Program-made: the position numbers and the translations under genes
NCBI RefSeq assembly: GCF_003259365.1
Contig: NZ_QLLY01000008.1
Location: 62,001-126,000, forward strand
DNA length: 64,000 bases
Reading direction: 5' to 3'
From: Streptomyces sp. PsTaAH-137
GTDB taxonomy: Bacteria > Actinomycetota > Actinomycetes > Streptomycetales > Streptomycetaceae
Shown here: in pieces, positions 1 to 8,837 of the stretch
How positions within the stretch are numbered: position 1 is the stretch's first letter
Layout: each line of letters starts with the position of its first letter
The notes under the pieces: generated by a model
Seen by the model: the letters and a program-made list of their open reading frames with translations, nothing else
Databases searched by the model: none
Told to the model about the DNA's origin: nothing

Positions 1-2
1 GG

Positions 3-698
3 GCCGCGAGTGTCGACGTCCGCAACGACACCTTCGCCGTGCTGCGCGCCGGGCTCCTGGAGGACGCCGAGCCGCGCGGGGTCGCCGTCGTCTGCGGCGC
101 CGGCGTCAACTGCGCGGGCATGCTGCCCGACGGCCGCACCGCCCGCTTCCCCGCCATCGGCAAGATCTCCGGTGACTGGGGCGGCGGCGGGGGCCTCGCC
201 GAGGAGGCCCTGTGGTTCGCGGCGCGGGCCGAGGACGGGCGGGGTGAGCCGACGGCCCTGATGCACGACCTGCCCGAGCACTTCGGGCTGGGCTCCATGT
301 ACGCGCTGATCGAGGCGCTGCACCTGGGGACGATCCCGTTGGAGCGGCGGCACGAGTGCGCGCCGGTGCTCTTCGCCACCGCGGCGGCGGGTGATCCGGT
401 GGCCCGGGGCCTGGTGGACCGGATGGCCGACGAGGTGGTGGCCATGTCCACGGTGGCCCTGCGCCGCCTCGACCTCCTGGAATCCCAGGTGCCGGTCCTG
501 TTGGGCGGCAGCGTCCTGGCTGCCCGCCACCCCCAACTGGACACCCGCATCCGCGACTTGCTCTCGACCCGGGCCCCGAAGGCCGAACCCCGAGTGGTCA
601 CGGAACGCCCGGTCCTGGGAGCGGCACTCCTGGGCCTGGACGCAGTCGGGGCACCCCCTGCGGTGCACGCAACGGTCCGGGCCCACTACGCCGCCTAG
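3..698 (+). CDS. N-acetylglucosamine kinase-like protein, BadF/BadG/BcrA/BcrD ATPase family (5' truncated)
   Basis: The frame is open from the left edge, so the N-terminal phosphate-1 part lies outside the window. The visible 231 residues carry the C-terminal half of an ASKHA sugar kinase: VAVVCGAGVNCAG (adenosine/phosphate-2-like glycine-rich strand), KISGDWGGGG, and late in the protein VPVLLGGSVLAA, the second glycine-rich nucleotide contact. Family knowledge suggests ATP-dependent phosphorylation of GlcNAc or a related amino sugar in the cytoplasm; the exact substrate cannot be read from this fragment. The gene ends in TAG and is followed by a long palindrome that could stop transcription. 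ROK-type kinase is less likely because the zinc-binding ROK signature is not seen. Confidence 0.75.
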   Translation, partial: AASVDVRNDTFAVLRAGLLEDAEPRGVAVVCGAGVNCAGMLPDGRTARFPAIGKISGDWGGGGGLAEEALWFAARAEDGRGEPTALMHDLPEHFGLGSMYALIEALHLGTIPLERRHECAPVLFATAAAGDPVARGLVDRMADEVVAMSTVALRRLDLLESQVPVLLGGSVLAARHPQLDTRIRDLLSTRAPKAEPRVVTERPVLGAALLGLDAVGAPPAVHATVRAHYAA

Positions 699-716
699 CG
701 CTGCGGCTCTCGTGGT

Positions 717-820
717 GGCTGGTCGCGCAGTTCCCCGCGCCCCTGAAGCGAGCTCCGCTCGCTCAGGGGAGGCTGCGCGGAGCGCATGCCTCAGGGGCGC
801 GGGGAACTGCGCGACCAGCC
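717..820. repeat. Dispersed palindromic intergenic repeat, copy 1 (perfect 30-bp arms)
   Basis: The arms at 717-746 and 791-820 are exact reverse complements over 30 bp, with a 44-nt loop that itself contains the small hairpin AGCGAGC-TCC-GCTCGCT. The core GGGGAACTGCGCGACC recurs at about 11.36 kb and 62.67 kb. It lies just after the stop of the sugar-kinase gene and upstream of glnX, so it may act as a terminator and is a REP-like family member. Confidence 0.85.
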
Positions 821-986
821 CCCACCGGCCCGCAGCAGGCCCACAACCCACCCCCAGGGAACCGAACCCACCCCCACCACGTGTTCAAATGCAGGGCTCG
901 CAAACAAGATCGAGTCAATGCCTGTGCGGATGTCAGTCGCGGCAGCGATACTTACCGCCGACGCACGACCATGGGGGAGGGTCGAA

Positions 987-2441
987 GTGACATACCCGCC
1001 GAACGGAAGCACCGCGCCGCCGGCCCACACCGCGCTGCCCACGATGCCGCCGGTCCCGCCGCAGCAGACCCGCGGCACCACACCACCGGCACCCGTCGCC
1101 CCGCCCCCGGCGGAGCCCCGCCGCACGGCCTGGGCCGAGGGCATCGACCGCCTGAAGTCGGCGGCGACCACGGAGCCGGGCCGCCTGCGCATCATCGGCG
1201 CCGTGCTCGCGCTGCTCGTGATCGCGTTCGGCGCGACGACGGCCTGGCAGATGACGGACCGCTCGACGGCGGCCGACGACGTGCTGCACTCCAGCCAGCC
1301 GCTGAGCGCCGACGCGGCCGACATCTACCGCTCCCTCGCCGACGCCAACACCACGGCGTCCAGCGGCTTCCTGGCCGGCGGCCAGGAGACGGCGGCGGTC
1401 CGCGACCGGTACGAGAAGGACATCCGTACGGCCGCCGACAAGCTCGTCACGGCCGCGGCCAGCACCGACCCGGGCACCCCCTCGGCCGCCACGATCGCGA
1501 AGCTCAACAAGCTGCTGCCCGAGTACAAGGGCCTCATCGAGCGCGCCCGCGCCAACAACCGGCAGGGCTACCCGCTGGGCGGCGCCTATCTGCGGTACGC
1601 GAACGAGAAGATGCAGACCGAGATGCTCCCCGCCGCCGAGGACCTGTACACGAAGGAGAACCAGCGGCTCCGCGACGACTACGACGCGGCGACCCCCTAC
1701 CCCTGGATCGCGATCGCGCTCGGCGTCATCGCCCTCGGCGGTCTCGCGTGGGCGCAGCGGCGCAACTACCGTCTGACGAACCGGGTGTTCAACCACGGCC
1801 TGCTCGCGGCCACGGCGGCCTCCACCGTCGTGCTGCTGTGGCTGGTGGTCGGGCACACGGTGGCGCGCAGCGGGCTCAACGCCTCGTACGACCAGGGCGT
1901 ACGGTCGCTGAACGTGCTGCACGACGCGAGCATCGCCTCCCTGAAGGCCCGGGGCAACGAGAATCTGACGCTGGTCAGCCGCGGAGCCGAGACGGTGACC
2001 GTGGACGACGAGGTCAAGGACAAGTACGACGTCGACTTCCAGAAGCAGATGACGACACTGGCGACCAAACTGAAGGCGGCGGACTCCCTCGCCGAGGGCG
2101 ACGCGTCCGGCGAGGCGCCGGTGACGAAGGCGAACAGCGCGATGCTGGAGTGGCGCAACCGCCACACCGAAGCGCGCAAGCAGGACGATTCCGGTAACTA
2201 TCAGGGCGCCCTCGACAAGATCATCGGCTCGAAGGACGACAAACCGACGGGTGAGTGCTTCGATCTGGTGGACCAGAGTCTCGACCAGGCCCTGGTGCAC
2301 GAGCAGACGCAGTTCACGTCCGACGCCACCGGCGGCCGCGACGCGATGACCGGACTGTCCGTCGGCGCGGCGATCCTCGCGGTGCTCGCCGCGGTGGGCG
2401 CGGTGCTGGGCATCGGGCGCAGGCTTTCGGAGTACCGGTGA
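987..2441 (+). CDS. glnX: GlnX-like membrane sensor protein
   Basis: 484 residues from a GTG start at 987, chosen because GGGGGAGGG lies about 6 bases upstream. After a proline-rich cytoplasmic N-terminus come a membrane segment near residues 67-87, an extracytoplasmic helical domain, two membrane segments in the middle (YPWIAIALGVIALGGLAWA and a following VVLLWLVV-containing one), a second outer domain and a last membrane helix near the C-terminus. This four-helix layout, directly before a GlnH-like binding protein and near a PknG kinase, matches mycobacterial GlnX, which relays aspartate/glutamate binding by GlnH to PknG. Function here is inferred from context and topology rather than from a strong domain motif. 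Confidence 0.75.
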   Translation: MTYPPNGSTAPPAHTALPTMPPVPPQQTRGTTPPAPVAPPPAEPRRTAWAEGIDRLKSAATTEPGRLRIIGAVLALLVIAFGATTAWQMTDRSTAADDVLHSSQPLSADAADIYRSLADANTTASSGFLAGGQETAAVRDRYEKDIRTAADKLVTAAASTDPGTPSAATIAKLNKLLPEYKGLIERARANNRQGYPLGGAYLRYANEKMQTEMLPAAEDLYTKENQRLRDDYDAATPYPWIAIALGVIALGGLAWAQRRNYRLTNRVFNHGLLAATAASTVVLLWLVVGHTVARSGLNASYDQGVRSLNVLHDASIASLKARGNENLTLVSRGAETVTVDDEVKDKYDVDFQKQMTTLATKLKAADSLAEGDASGEAPVTKANSAMLEWRNRHTEARKQDDSGNYQGALDKIIGSKDDKPTGECFDLVDQSLDQALVHEQTQFTSDATGGRDAMTGLSVGAAILAVLAAVGAVLGIGRRLSEYR

Positions 2442-2455
2442 GAGGGGGTGCGGAG

Positions 2456-3529
2456 ATGGACGAGCGAGACGCGCGCAGGGTGAGTCTGCGCGGCTGGGGC
2501 GGCGTCGCGGCGATGGCCGCAGCGGTCGCCTGCGCCCTCGTGGCGGTGTTCACGGTGCTGCTCCCCCTGTCGCACACGGCGAGCGGCGACGGCAGCACGG
2601 GCCTCGGCTCGGGCGGTGTCGCCGACGGCGTGCAGGCCAGCGCCGACGACTGCTCCCCGACGGTGAAGGGGCGCGAGCCGGAGCGCAGCCTCGACCCGAA
2701 GGGCGACAAGAACGGCGCGGCGGTGAAGGCCGTCAAGGCGCGCGGCTACCTGTCCGTCGGCGTCGACCAGAACAGCTACCGCTGGGGCTACCGCGATCCC
2801 AACAAGGGCCTGGACAAGGCCGGTTCGGAAGCTGAGAAGACCAGCGAGCTGGAGGGCTTCGACATCGATCTCGCGCACGAGATCGCCGGCGAGATCCTCG
2901 GCGACCCCGACGCGATCCGGTTCCGCGCCATCCCCACCAACCAGCGCATCCCGGCGATCAAGAACGACCAGGTCGACATGGTGGTCCGCACCATGACCAT
3001 CAGCTGCGACCGCCTGGCCGACGTCGACTTCTCCACCGCGTACTTCCAGACCGGCCAGCAGGTCCTCGCCCCGCGCGCCTCGGACATCACCGGCTACGAC
3101 AAGTCGCTGGCCGGCAAGCGGGTCTGCACGGCGAAGGGCTCGACGGCGGAGACGGCGCTCGCCGACGGCCGCGACAAGAAGCACGAGATCCCGAGCAGCA
3201 CCGACATCACCACGACCGTGCCGAACCAGCTGGACTGCCTGGTGCGCCTCCAGCTCGGCGAGGTCGACGCGGTCGTCACCGACGGCGCCCTCGCGGCGAG
3301 CCAGGCCGCGCAGGACCCGACGGTGGAGCTCAAGGGCAAGCCGTTCACCACGGAGTACTACGGCGTGGCCATGAAGAAGGGCTCCGACGACCTGGTGCGC
3401 CGGGTCAACCAGGTGCTGGAGGACTACCGCGCGGGCGGCAAGAACAGCGGCTGGCAGAAGTCCTACGACAAGTGGCTGGAGGCCGACCTCGGCCCGTCGT
3501 CCGGCCCGCCCGCACCGAAGTACAAGTAA
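2456..3529 (+). CDS. glnH: GlnH-like glutamate/aspartate-binding protein
   Basis: 357 residues. ATG at 2456 follows an AGAGGGGG stretch and lies 14 bases after glnX. An N-terminal hydrophobic segment (VAAMAAAVACALVAVFTVLL) anchors or exports the protein; no clear lipobox follows it, unlike the lipoprotein form in mycobacteria. The rest is a periplasmic-binding-protein type 2 fold: RGYLSVGVDQNSYRWGYRD, LEGFDIDLAHEIAGEI, then IPAIKNDQVDMVVRTMTISCDR, all typical of amino-acid-binding family 3 proteins. No permease or ATPase gene is nearby, which fits a sensor role with GlnX instead of ABC uptake. Confidence 0.85.
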   Translation: MDERDARRVSLRGWGGVAAMAAAVACALVAVFTVLLPLSHTASGDGSTGLGSGGVADGVQASADDCSPTVKGREPERSLDPKGDKNGAAVKAVKARGYLSVGVDQNSYRWGYRDPNKGLDKAGSEAEKTSELEGFDIDLAHEIAGEILGDPDAIRFRAIPTNQRIPAIKNDQVDMVVRTMTISCDRLADVDFSTAYFQTGQQVLAPRASDITGYDKSLAGKRVCTAKGSTAETALADGRDKKHEIPSSTDITTTVPNQLDCLVRLQLGEVDAVVTDGALAASQAAQDPTVELKGKPFTTEYYGVAMKKGSDDLVRRVNQVLEDYRAGGKNSGWQKSYDKWLEADLGPSSGPPAPKYK

Positions 3530-3578
3530 GACCCCACCAGCACACACAGCGCAGTCGAGACGAGCGGAGAGGTGATCG

Positions 3579-4880
3579 ATGGGCGTCGCGGGACCCCCTG
3601 GTCCAGTGATGGACCGGGACGAGGTGGACCGTGCCCTGGCCCGTCTCGGCGCCGAGCACGAGGCGATCGAGACGTCGCTGCTCGCGCTCCAGGACCACGC
3701 GGGCCGCCGCCTGCTCGAAGGCGCGCAGCTGACCGGGACGACCCGGGAGCGCTGGTCGTCGGCCGAGCAGGCGATCACCCTGCTCTGGGCGTACTTCGAC
3801 GCGTACGCGGGCGCGCTGCGCACCGCCCGCGAGATCCGTTCCCAGCGCCGCTGGCCCAACCGCGACGACCTGGTGGAGCTGACCGACCTGCTGCGCGGCG
3901 AGAGCGTCACCGTCGCCTCCGGCGCGAGCACGGGCGGTCTGTCGCCGTCGATCACCGGCCCGGCGAAGCTCTCCGAACAGTTCACGCTCGCCGCGATCGT
4001 GGAGCGGATGAACGACCTGTACGCGTCGTCGCTCGACATGGTGGTGGCCGCCGACGCGGTGTGGTCGGCGCTGCCCGCCCGGATAGACCTGCTCGCCGCC
4101 GAGCTGGGCCGCACCCGGCAGCTCGCGCACTCCGTCGGCGTCCGCCCCGGCGAGCACCCGGCCGGTGACGACCTGGAGCGGATCACCGCCGTGCTGACCC
4201 GGCTGCGCGAGGAAGTGGTCTCCGACCCGCTGGCGTACTGGCAGAAGGCCGCGGGCAGTTCGGCGCCCGGCGGCGGCCGCCCGGACACCACCGCGTACGA
4301 CCGTGAGGCGCGCGCCATCGAGGACGTGCGGCGCGAGATCGACGCCGTGCTCACCGTCCGGCAGGACGCGGAGGCGCGGCTCGGCCGGCTGCGGGACGTG
4401 CTCTCGCGCGCGGACCGTACGCTCGCCGAGGCGAGATCGGCGCGCGGCGAGGTCCTGGCGAAGATCGCGGCGTCGGAGGTGCCGGCCGTGTCGGGCCCGC
4501 CGACCGCGCTCCAGGAGCAGTTGGCGACGGCGGCGGAGTACCGCAGGCACGGCCAGTGGAACCGGCTCTCGCCGCTCCTGGAGTCGCTGGAGACGAAGGC
4601 GGAGGACGAACTGCTGCGCGCGCGTGAGTCGTTGACCGCGGTGACCGCTCCGCTGGCCGTCCGCGCGGAGCTGCGCGGGCGGCTCGACGCGTACAAGGCG
4701 AAGGTGGGGCGGCTCGGGTTCGCCGAGGACCCGTTCCTCGTCGAGCGGTACGACGCGGCGCGCCGCATGCTGTGGAGCGCCCCGTGCGATCTGCGGGCGG
4801 CGGAGTCGGCGGTGCTGCGGTATCAGAGGGCGGCGGCGGACGTGCTGGCAGCGCCCACGGATCAGAGGGGGGAGTCCTAG
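3579..4880 (+). CDS. Coiled-coil protein of the PknG cluster, function unknown
   Basis: 433 residues; the ATG at 3579 has GAGAGGTGAT upstream, with a further in-frame ATG at 3609. The protein is largely helical with heptad-like stretches, for example VRREIDAVLTVRQDAEARLGRLRDVLSRAD, and has no signal peptide or membrane helix. It lies between the glnH-like and pknG-like genes and stops two bases before the pknG start, so it is probably translationally coupled. I recognise no catalytic motif. Its position suggests a cytoplasmic partner or scaffold linking sensor and kinase; that is inference. Confidence 0.7.
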   Translation: MGVAGPPGPVMDRDEVDRALARLGAEHEAIETSLLALQDHAGRRLLEGAQLTGTTRERWSSAEQAITLLWAYFDAYAGALRTAREIRSQRRWPNRDDLVELTDLLRGESVTVASGASTGGLSPSITGPAKLSEQFTLAAIVERMNDLYASSLDMVVAADAVWSALPARIDLLAAELGRTRQLAHSVGVRPGEHPAGDDLERITAVLTRLREEVVSDPLAYWQKAAGSSAPGGGRPDTTAYDREARAIEDVRREIDAVLTVRQDAEARLGRLRDVLSRADRTLAEARSARGEVLAKIAASEVPAVSGPPTALQEQLATAAEYRRHGQWNRLSPLLESLETKAEDELLRARESLTAVTAPLAVRAELRGRLDAYKAKVGRLGFAEDPFLVERYDAARRMLWSAPCDLRAAESAVLRYQRAAADVLAAPTDQRGES

Positions 4881-4882
4881 TC

Positions 4883-7546
4883 GTGGCGGGGGCTCAGAGA
4901 TGCACGCGGCCCGGTTGTCCGGGCAGTTACGAGAACATGGGCGGGGAGCTGTACTGCGACACCTGCGGCCTGAAGCCGCAGGCCGCGCCCGCGGCGGCGC
5001 CGGGCGCCGGTCCCGCCGCGCGTCCCGGCACGTGTCAGCGGCCGGGCTGCGGCGGCTCCTACGCGGACATGGGCGGCGGTGAGCTGTACTGCGACACGTG
5101 CGGGCTCGCCCCGGTCGTGTCGGCGACCGGCATGGTGTCGTCGCCGCCGACCGGTATCGCGGGCGGCGGCGCGCGCGGCTCGCAGAGTTCCCGGTCCAGT
5201 TCCCGCTCGTCGGCCCGGTCGACGCGCACGTCGTCGCGGTCCTCGCAGTCGCGCCGGTCGGTGTCGGGGCGGCTGTCGCGTTCGCTGTCCGGTTCGTCGA
5301 CCTCGCGGTCCGTGTCGGTGCGCAGTTCGGGTGCGAGCGCGAGCAGTTCGGGCCGGGCGCGGCTCGGCGCCGGGCTCGTCCGGGTGCCGGACGTGCCGCG
5401 GCCCGACCCGCGCGCGATGGTGCAGGAGAACCCCGAGGTCCCCGAGCGGAAGCGATTCTGCTCCCGTTCGGACTGCGGGGCGCCCGTGGGCCGCTCGCGC
5501 GGGGAGCGGCCGGGCCGTACCGAGGGCTTCTGCACCAAGTGCGGGCACCCGTACTCCTTCGTGCCGAAGCTGGACACGGGCGACGTCGTGCACGGCCAGT
5601 ACGAGGTCGCCGGCTGTCTGGCGCACGGCGGTCTCGGCTGGGTCTACCTCGCCGTCGACCGTGCCGTCTCCGACCGCTGGGTGGTCCTCAAGGGCCTGCT
5701 CGACACCGGTGACCAGGACGCGATGGCCGCGGCGATCTCGGAGCGCCGCTTCCTCGCGGAGATCGAGCACTCGAACATCGTCCGGATCTACAACTTCGTC
5801 GAGCACCTCGACCAGCGCACCGGCTCCATGGACGGCTACATCGTCATGGAGTACGTGGGCGGCAAGTCGCTGAAGGAGATCGCCAACGAGCGGCGCACCC
5901 CGGAGGGCCGGCGTGACCCGCTGCCGGTCGAGCAGGCGTGCGCGTACGGCATCGAGGCCCTTGAGGCGCTCGGGCATCTGCACAGCCGCAATCTCCTCTA
6001 CTGCGACTTCAAGGTCGACAACGCGATCCAGACCGAGGACCAGCTCAAGCTGATCGACATGGGCGCGGTCCGGCGGATGGACGACGCCGAGTCGGCGATC
6101 TACGGCACGGTCGGCTTCCAGGCGCCCGAGGTCGCCGAGGTCGGCCCGTCGGTCGCCTCCGACCTGTACACAGTCGCCCGGACGCTGGCCCTGCTGACCT
6201 TCGACTTCCAGGGCTACACGAACGTCTTCGCGGACTCGCTGCCCGACCCGGACAACATCGAGGTCTTCCGCCGCTACGAGTCGTTCTACCGGCTCCTTGT
6301 GCGCGCGACCGACCCGGACCCGGCCCGCCGCTTCGCGTCCGCGCAGGAGATGGCGGAGCAGCTGACGGGCGTCCTGCGCGAGGTCGTCGCGCTCCAGACG
6401 AACCGGCCGCGCCCGGCCCTGTCGACGCTCTTCGGTCCTGAAGTGAAGGTCACGGACACGGAGTTGTTCGGCCGGCTCGACACCGACGTGTCGCGGCTCG
6501 GCGTGCGCGAGGTCCCCGTACGGGCCCGGCGGGGCAAGCCGGTCGCGCCGCACCCGGTGCCCGCGCTGCCGCCGTCCCCCTCGGCCCTGGTCAGACCGCT
6601 CCAGGCGGTCGGCACCGCGCTGGCCCTGCCGGTCCCCCGGGTCGACCCGAACGACGCGAACGCCGGGTTCCTCGCGGGCCTGATGACCTCGGCGCCCGCC
6701 GAGCTGATCACGGCCCTGCACGCGGCGCCCAGCGGCTCCCTCGAACTGCGCCTGCGCGAGCTGCGGGCCCGCCTGGAGATGGGCGACCTCGACGCCGCGG
6801 GACGCGGCCTGGCGGCCCTGGAGGCGGACCACCCCGACGACTGGCGGGTGGTCTGGTACCGGGGCGTGGCCGCGCTCTCGGTCGGCGACCACGCGAACGC
6901 GGCACTGTCGTTCGACGCGATCTACGACGCGTTCCCCGGCGAGCCCGCGCCGAAGCTGGCGCTCGGCGTCTGCGCGGAGGTCCTGGGCCAGTTGGACAAC
7001 GCGGCGGAGTACTACCGCCTCGTCTGGGCCACCGACCCGAGCTATGTCAGCGCGGCGTTCGGCCTGGCCCGCGTGCAGCTCGCCGCCGGCGACCGGGCCG
7101 GCGCGGTGCGCACCCTGGAGTCGGTGCCCGAGTCCTCCATCCACTACACGGCGGCCCGGGTCGCCGCGGTCCGGGCCCGCCTGCGCGGACGGATCGCGGA
7201 GGCCCCGGTGTCCGCCGACGGCGACCCGCTGCTGGGCGACCTGACGGCCGCCGCGGGGCAGGTCGAGGCGCTCGACGCGTTCGGCCTCGACGCGGTGCGC
7301 CGCGAGCAGTTGTCCACCGAGGTCCTCGGTACCGCGCTCGACTGGGTACTCTCCGGTAGGCAGGGTTCCGGTCAGCCGGCAGGCCCCGTACGCACAGCGG
7401 TGCTCGGCAACGATCTGGACGAGCGCGGACTGCGCCTCGGCCTGGAGCGCTCGTACCGGACACTGGCCAGGCTCGCTTCAAGGGGCGAGGAGAGGATCGA
7501 ACTGGTGGAGCGGGCCAACCGCTACCGCCCTCGGACGTGGGTGTGA
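4883..7546 (+). CDS. pknG: PknG-like serine/threonine protein kinase with zinc ribbons and TPR tail
   Basis: 887 residues from GTG 4883, behind AGAGGGGGGAG. Two near-identical CxxxxC...CDTCG ribbons open the protein (about residues 7-30 and 50-75). A Ser/Arg-rich linker follows, then a rubredoxin-like CSRSDCG...CTKCG pair near 193-225. The kinase domain starts near 237 with a glycine loop (LAHGGLGWVY), has lysine in VVLKG (about 269), and the unusual CDFKVDN and DMG in place of HRD and DFG, as in mycobacterial PknG. A TPR-like C-terminus includes repeats around LGVCAEVLGQLDNAAEYYRL. The two extra N-terminal ribbons lengthen it beyond the mycobacterial form (about 750 residues). Expected role: cytoplasmic phosphorylation of FHA targets controlling 2-oxoglutarate/glutamate metabolism. 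Confidence 0.93.
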   Translation: MAGAQRCTRPGCPGSYENMGGELYCDTCGLKPQAAPAAAPGAGPAARPGTCQRPGCGGSYADMGGGELYCDTCGLAPVVSATGMVSSPPTGIAGGGARGSQSSRSSSRSSARSTRTSSRSSQSRRSVSGRLSRSLSGSSTSRSVSVRSSGASASSSGRARLGAGLVRVPDVPRPDPRAMVQENPEVPERKRFCSRSDCGAPVGRSRGERPGRTEGFCTKCGHPYSFVPKLDTGDVVHGQYEVAGCLAHGGLGWVYLAVDRAVSDRWVVLKGLLDTGDQDAMAAAISERRFLAEIEHSNIVRIYNFVEHLDQRTGSMDGYIVMEYVGGKSLKEIANERRTPEGRRDPLPVEQACAYGIEALEALGHLHSRNLLYCDFKVDNAIQTEDQLKLIDMGAVRRMDDAESAIYGTVGFQAPEVAEVGPSVASDLYTVARTLALLTFDFQGYTNVFADSLPDPDNIEVFRRYESFYRLLVRATDPDPARRFASAQEMAEQLTGVLREVVALQTNRPRPALSTLFGPEVKVTDTELFGRLDTDVSRLGVREVPVRARRGKPVAPHPVPALPPSPSALVRPLQAVGTALALPVPRVDPNDANAGFLAGLMTSAPAELITALHAAPSGSLELRLRELRARLEMGDLDAAGRGLAALEADHPDDWRVVWYRGVAALSVGDHANAALSFDAIYDAFPGEPAPKLALGVCAEVLGQLDNAAEYYRLVWATDPSYVSAAFGLARVQLAAGDRAGAVRTLESVPESSIHYTAARVAAVRARLRGRIAEAPVSADGDPLLGDLTAAAGQVEALDAFGLDAVRREQLSTEVLGTALDWVLSGRQGSGQPAGPVRTAVLGNDLDERGLRLGLERSYRTLARLASRGEERIELVERANRYRPRTWV

Positions 7547-7550
7547 GTTG

Positions 7551-8774
7551 ATGTCGCAGACGCACCAGTCGACAGCTACGTGTCCCAGCTGCGAGGAGCC
7601 GCTCGAAGAGAGCGACCGCTTCTGCGGAGCCTGCGGGTACGACCTTTCGTCGACGCCCCGGGCGGCGGCGCCCGCACCGGAGGAGGCCGCGCCGGAGGGG
7701 ACCACCGAGTGGCCGGCCGCGCAGGAGCCGGACAGTTCGGACACCCCGGCTCCGGTGCACCTGCCGACGGACCTGGAGGGCCTCGAGTCCGGCGGCGCCG
7801 CGCCCGATCCCCGTACCGCGACGCCCGAGCAGCTGGAGGCGGCCACTCCGGCGGCCGGCACCAAGCTGTGCGTGGCCTGCCGCGCGGGGCAGGTGGACCA
7901 GGACGGCTACTGCGAGAACTGCGGGCACGCCCAGCCGCGTGAACGCGACCACATGGAGCAGGAGTTGGACGCGGTCGCCGCGGTCAGCGACCGCGGCCTG
8001 CGCCACCACCGCAACGAGGACGCGTTCGTGATCTCCTCGGCCGCGCTGCCCGACGGCTCGCCCGCCGTGGTCGCGCTGGTCTGCGACGGGGTGTCGTCCG
8101 CGACCCGCCCCGACGACGCCTCGCTCGCCGCGACCCGCGCGGCCAACGAGTCGCTGCACGAGTCCCTGCCCCGCGGCACCCACCCGCAGCAGGCCCTGCA
8201 CGAGGCGATCCTGACGGCCGCCGAGGCTGTCAACGCGCTGGCGCAGGAGCCCGCGACGGCCCGCGAGCACCAGCCGCACCAGAACGCCCCGGCGTGCACC
8301 TTCGTCGGCTCGATCGTCACCCGCGAGCTGCTCGTCGTCGGCTGGGTCGGCGACTCGCGCGCCTACTGGGTGCCCGACGACCGCACCGCGACCGCGGCCC
8401 GGCTCACCGAGGACGACTCGTGGGCCGCGCAGATGGTCGCGGCGGGCCTGATGAACGAGGCGGAGGCGTACGCCGACGAGCGCGCCCACGCGATCACGGG
8501 CTGGCTCGGCGCGGACGCCTACGAACTGGAGCCGCACACGGCTTCCTTCAAGCCGGACCGGCCTGGTGTCGTGGTGGTGTGCACGGACGGCCTGTGGAAC
8601 TACGCGGAATCGGCCGAGGAGATGGCCCGGGCCGTGCCCGCCGACGCCGCCGGGCGTCCGCTGCACGCGGCGCAGGTGCTGACCGGGCACGCCCTCGACG
8701 GCGGGGGCCACGACAACGTAACAGTGGCGGTCCTGCCGTTCCCGGGGGCCCGGCAGGGGGCAGGATCGGCCTGA
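7551..8774 (+). CDS. PP2C-family Ser/Thr protein phosphatase with two zinc ribbons
   Basis: 407 residues from ATG 7551; a TTG at 7548 is an alternative start. It begins four bases after the pknG stop, so coupling is likely. Two CxxC...CxxC ribbons (CPSCEEPLEESDRFCGACG near the start and CVACRAGQVDQDGYCENCG near 110-130) precede a PP2C domain. Metal-binding signatures are all present: SDRGLRHHRNEDAF, VCDGVSSA, VGDSRAYW, CTDGLWN and GGHDNVTV. It probably dephosphorylates proteins phosphorylated by the adjacent kinase in a Mg/Mn-dependent reaction; that pairing is inferred from the operon. Confidence 0.92.
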   Translation: MSQTHQSTATCPSCEEPLEESDRFCGACGYDLSSTPRAAAPAPEEAAPEGTTEWPAAQEPDSSDTPAPVHLPTDLEGLESGGAAPDPRTATPEQLEAATPAAGTKLCVACRAGQVDQDGYCENCGHAQPRERDHMEQELDAVAAVSDRGLRHHRNEDAFVISSAALPDGSPAVVALVCDGVSSATRPDDASLAATRAANESLHESLPRGTHPQQALHEAILTAAEAVNALAQEPATAREHQPHQNAPACTFVGSIVTRELLVVGWVGDSRAYWVPDDRTATAARLTEDDSWAAQMVAAGLMNEAEAYADERAHAITGWLGADAYELEPHTASFKPDRPGVVVVCTDGLWNYAESAEEMARAVPADAAGRPLHAAQVLTGHALDGGGHDNVTVAVLPFPGARQGAGSA

Positions 8775-8837
8775 GGCCGACCCGCCCCGCGGGCCGCTCA
8801 TTGCTCAAGTGATGTTGTCCAGGGGGGACTTGTCATC

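Noticed and set aside
786..986. N-terminal extension of the glnX frame
   Set aside because: It would start inside the palindromic repeat and lacks a ribosome site; GTG 987 has a good one.
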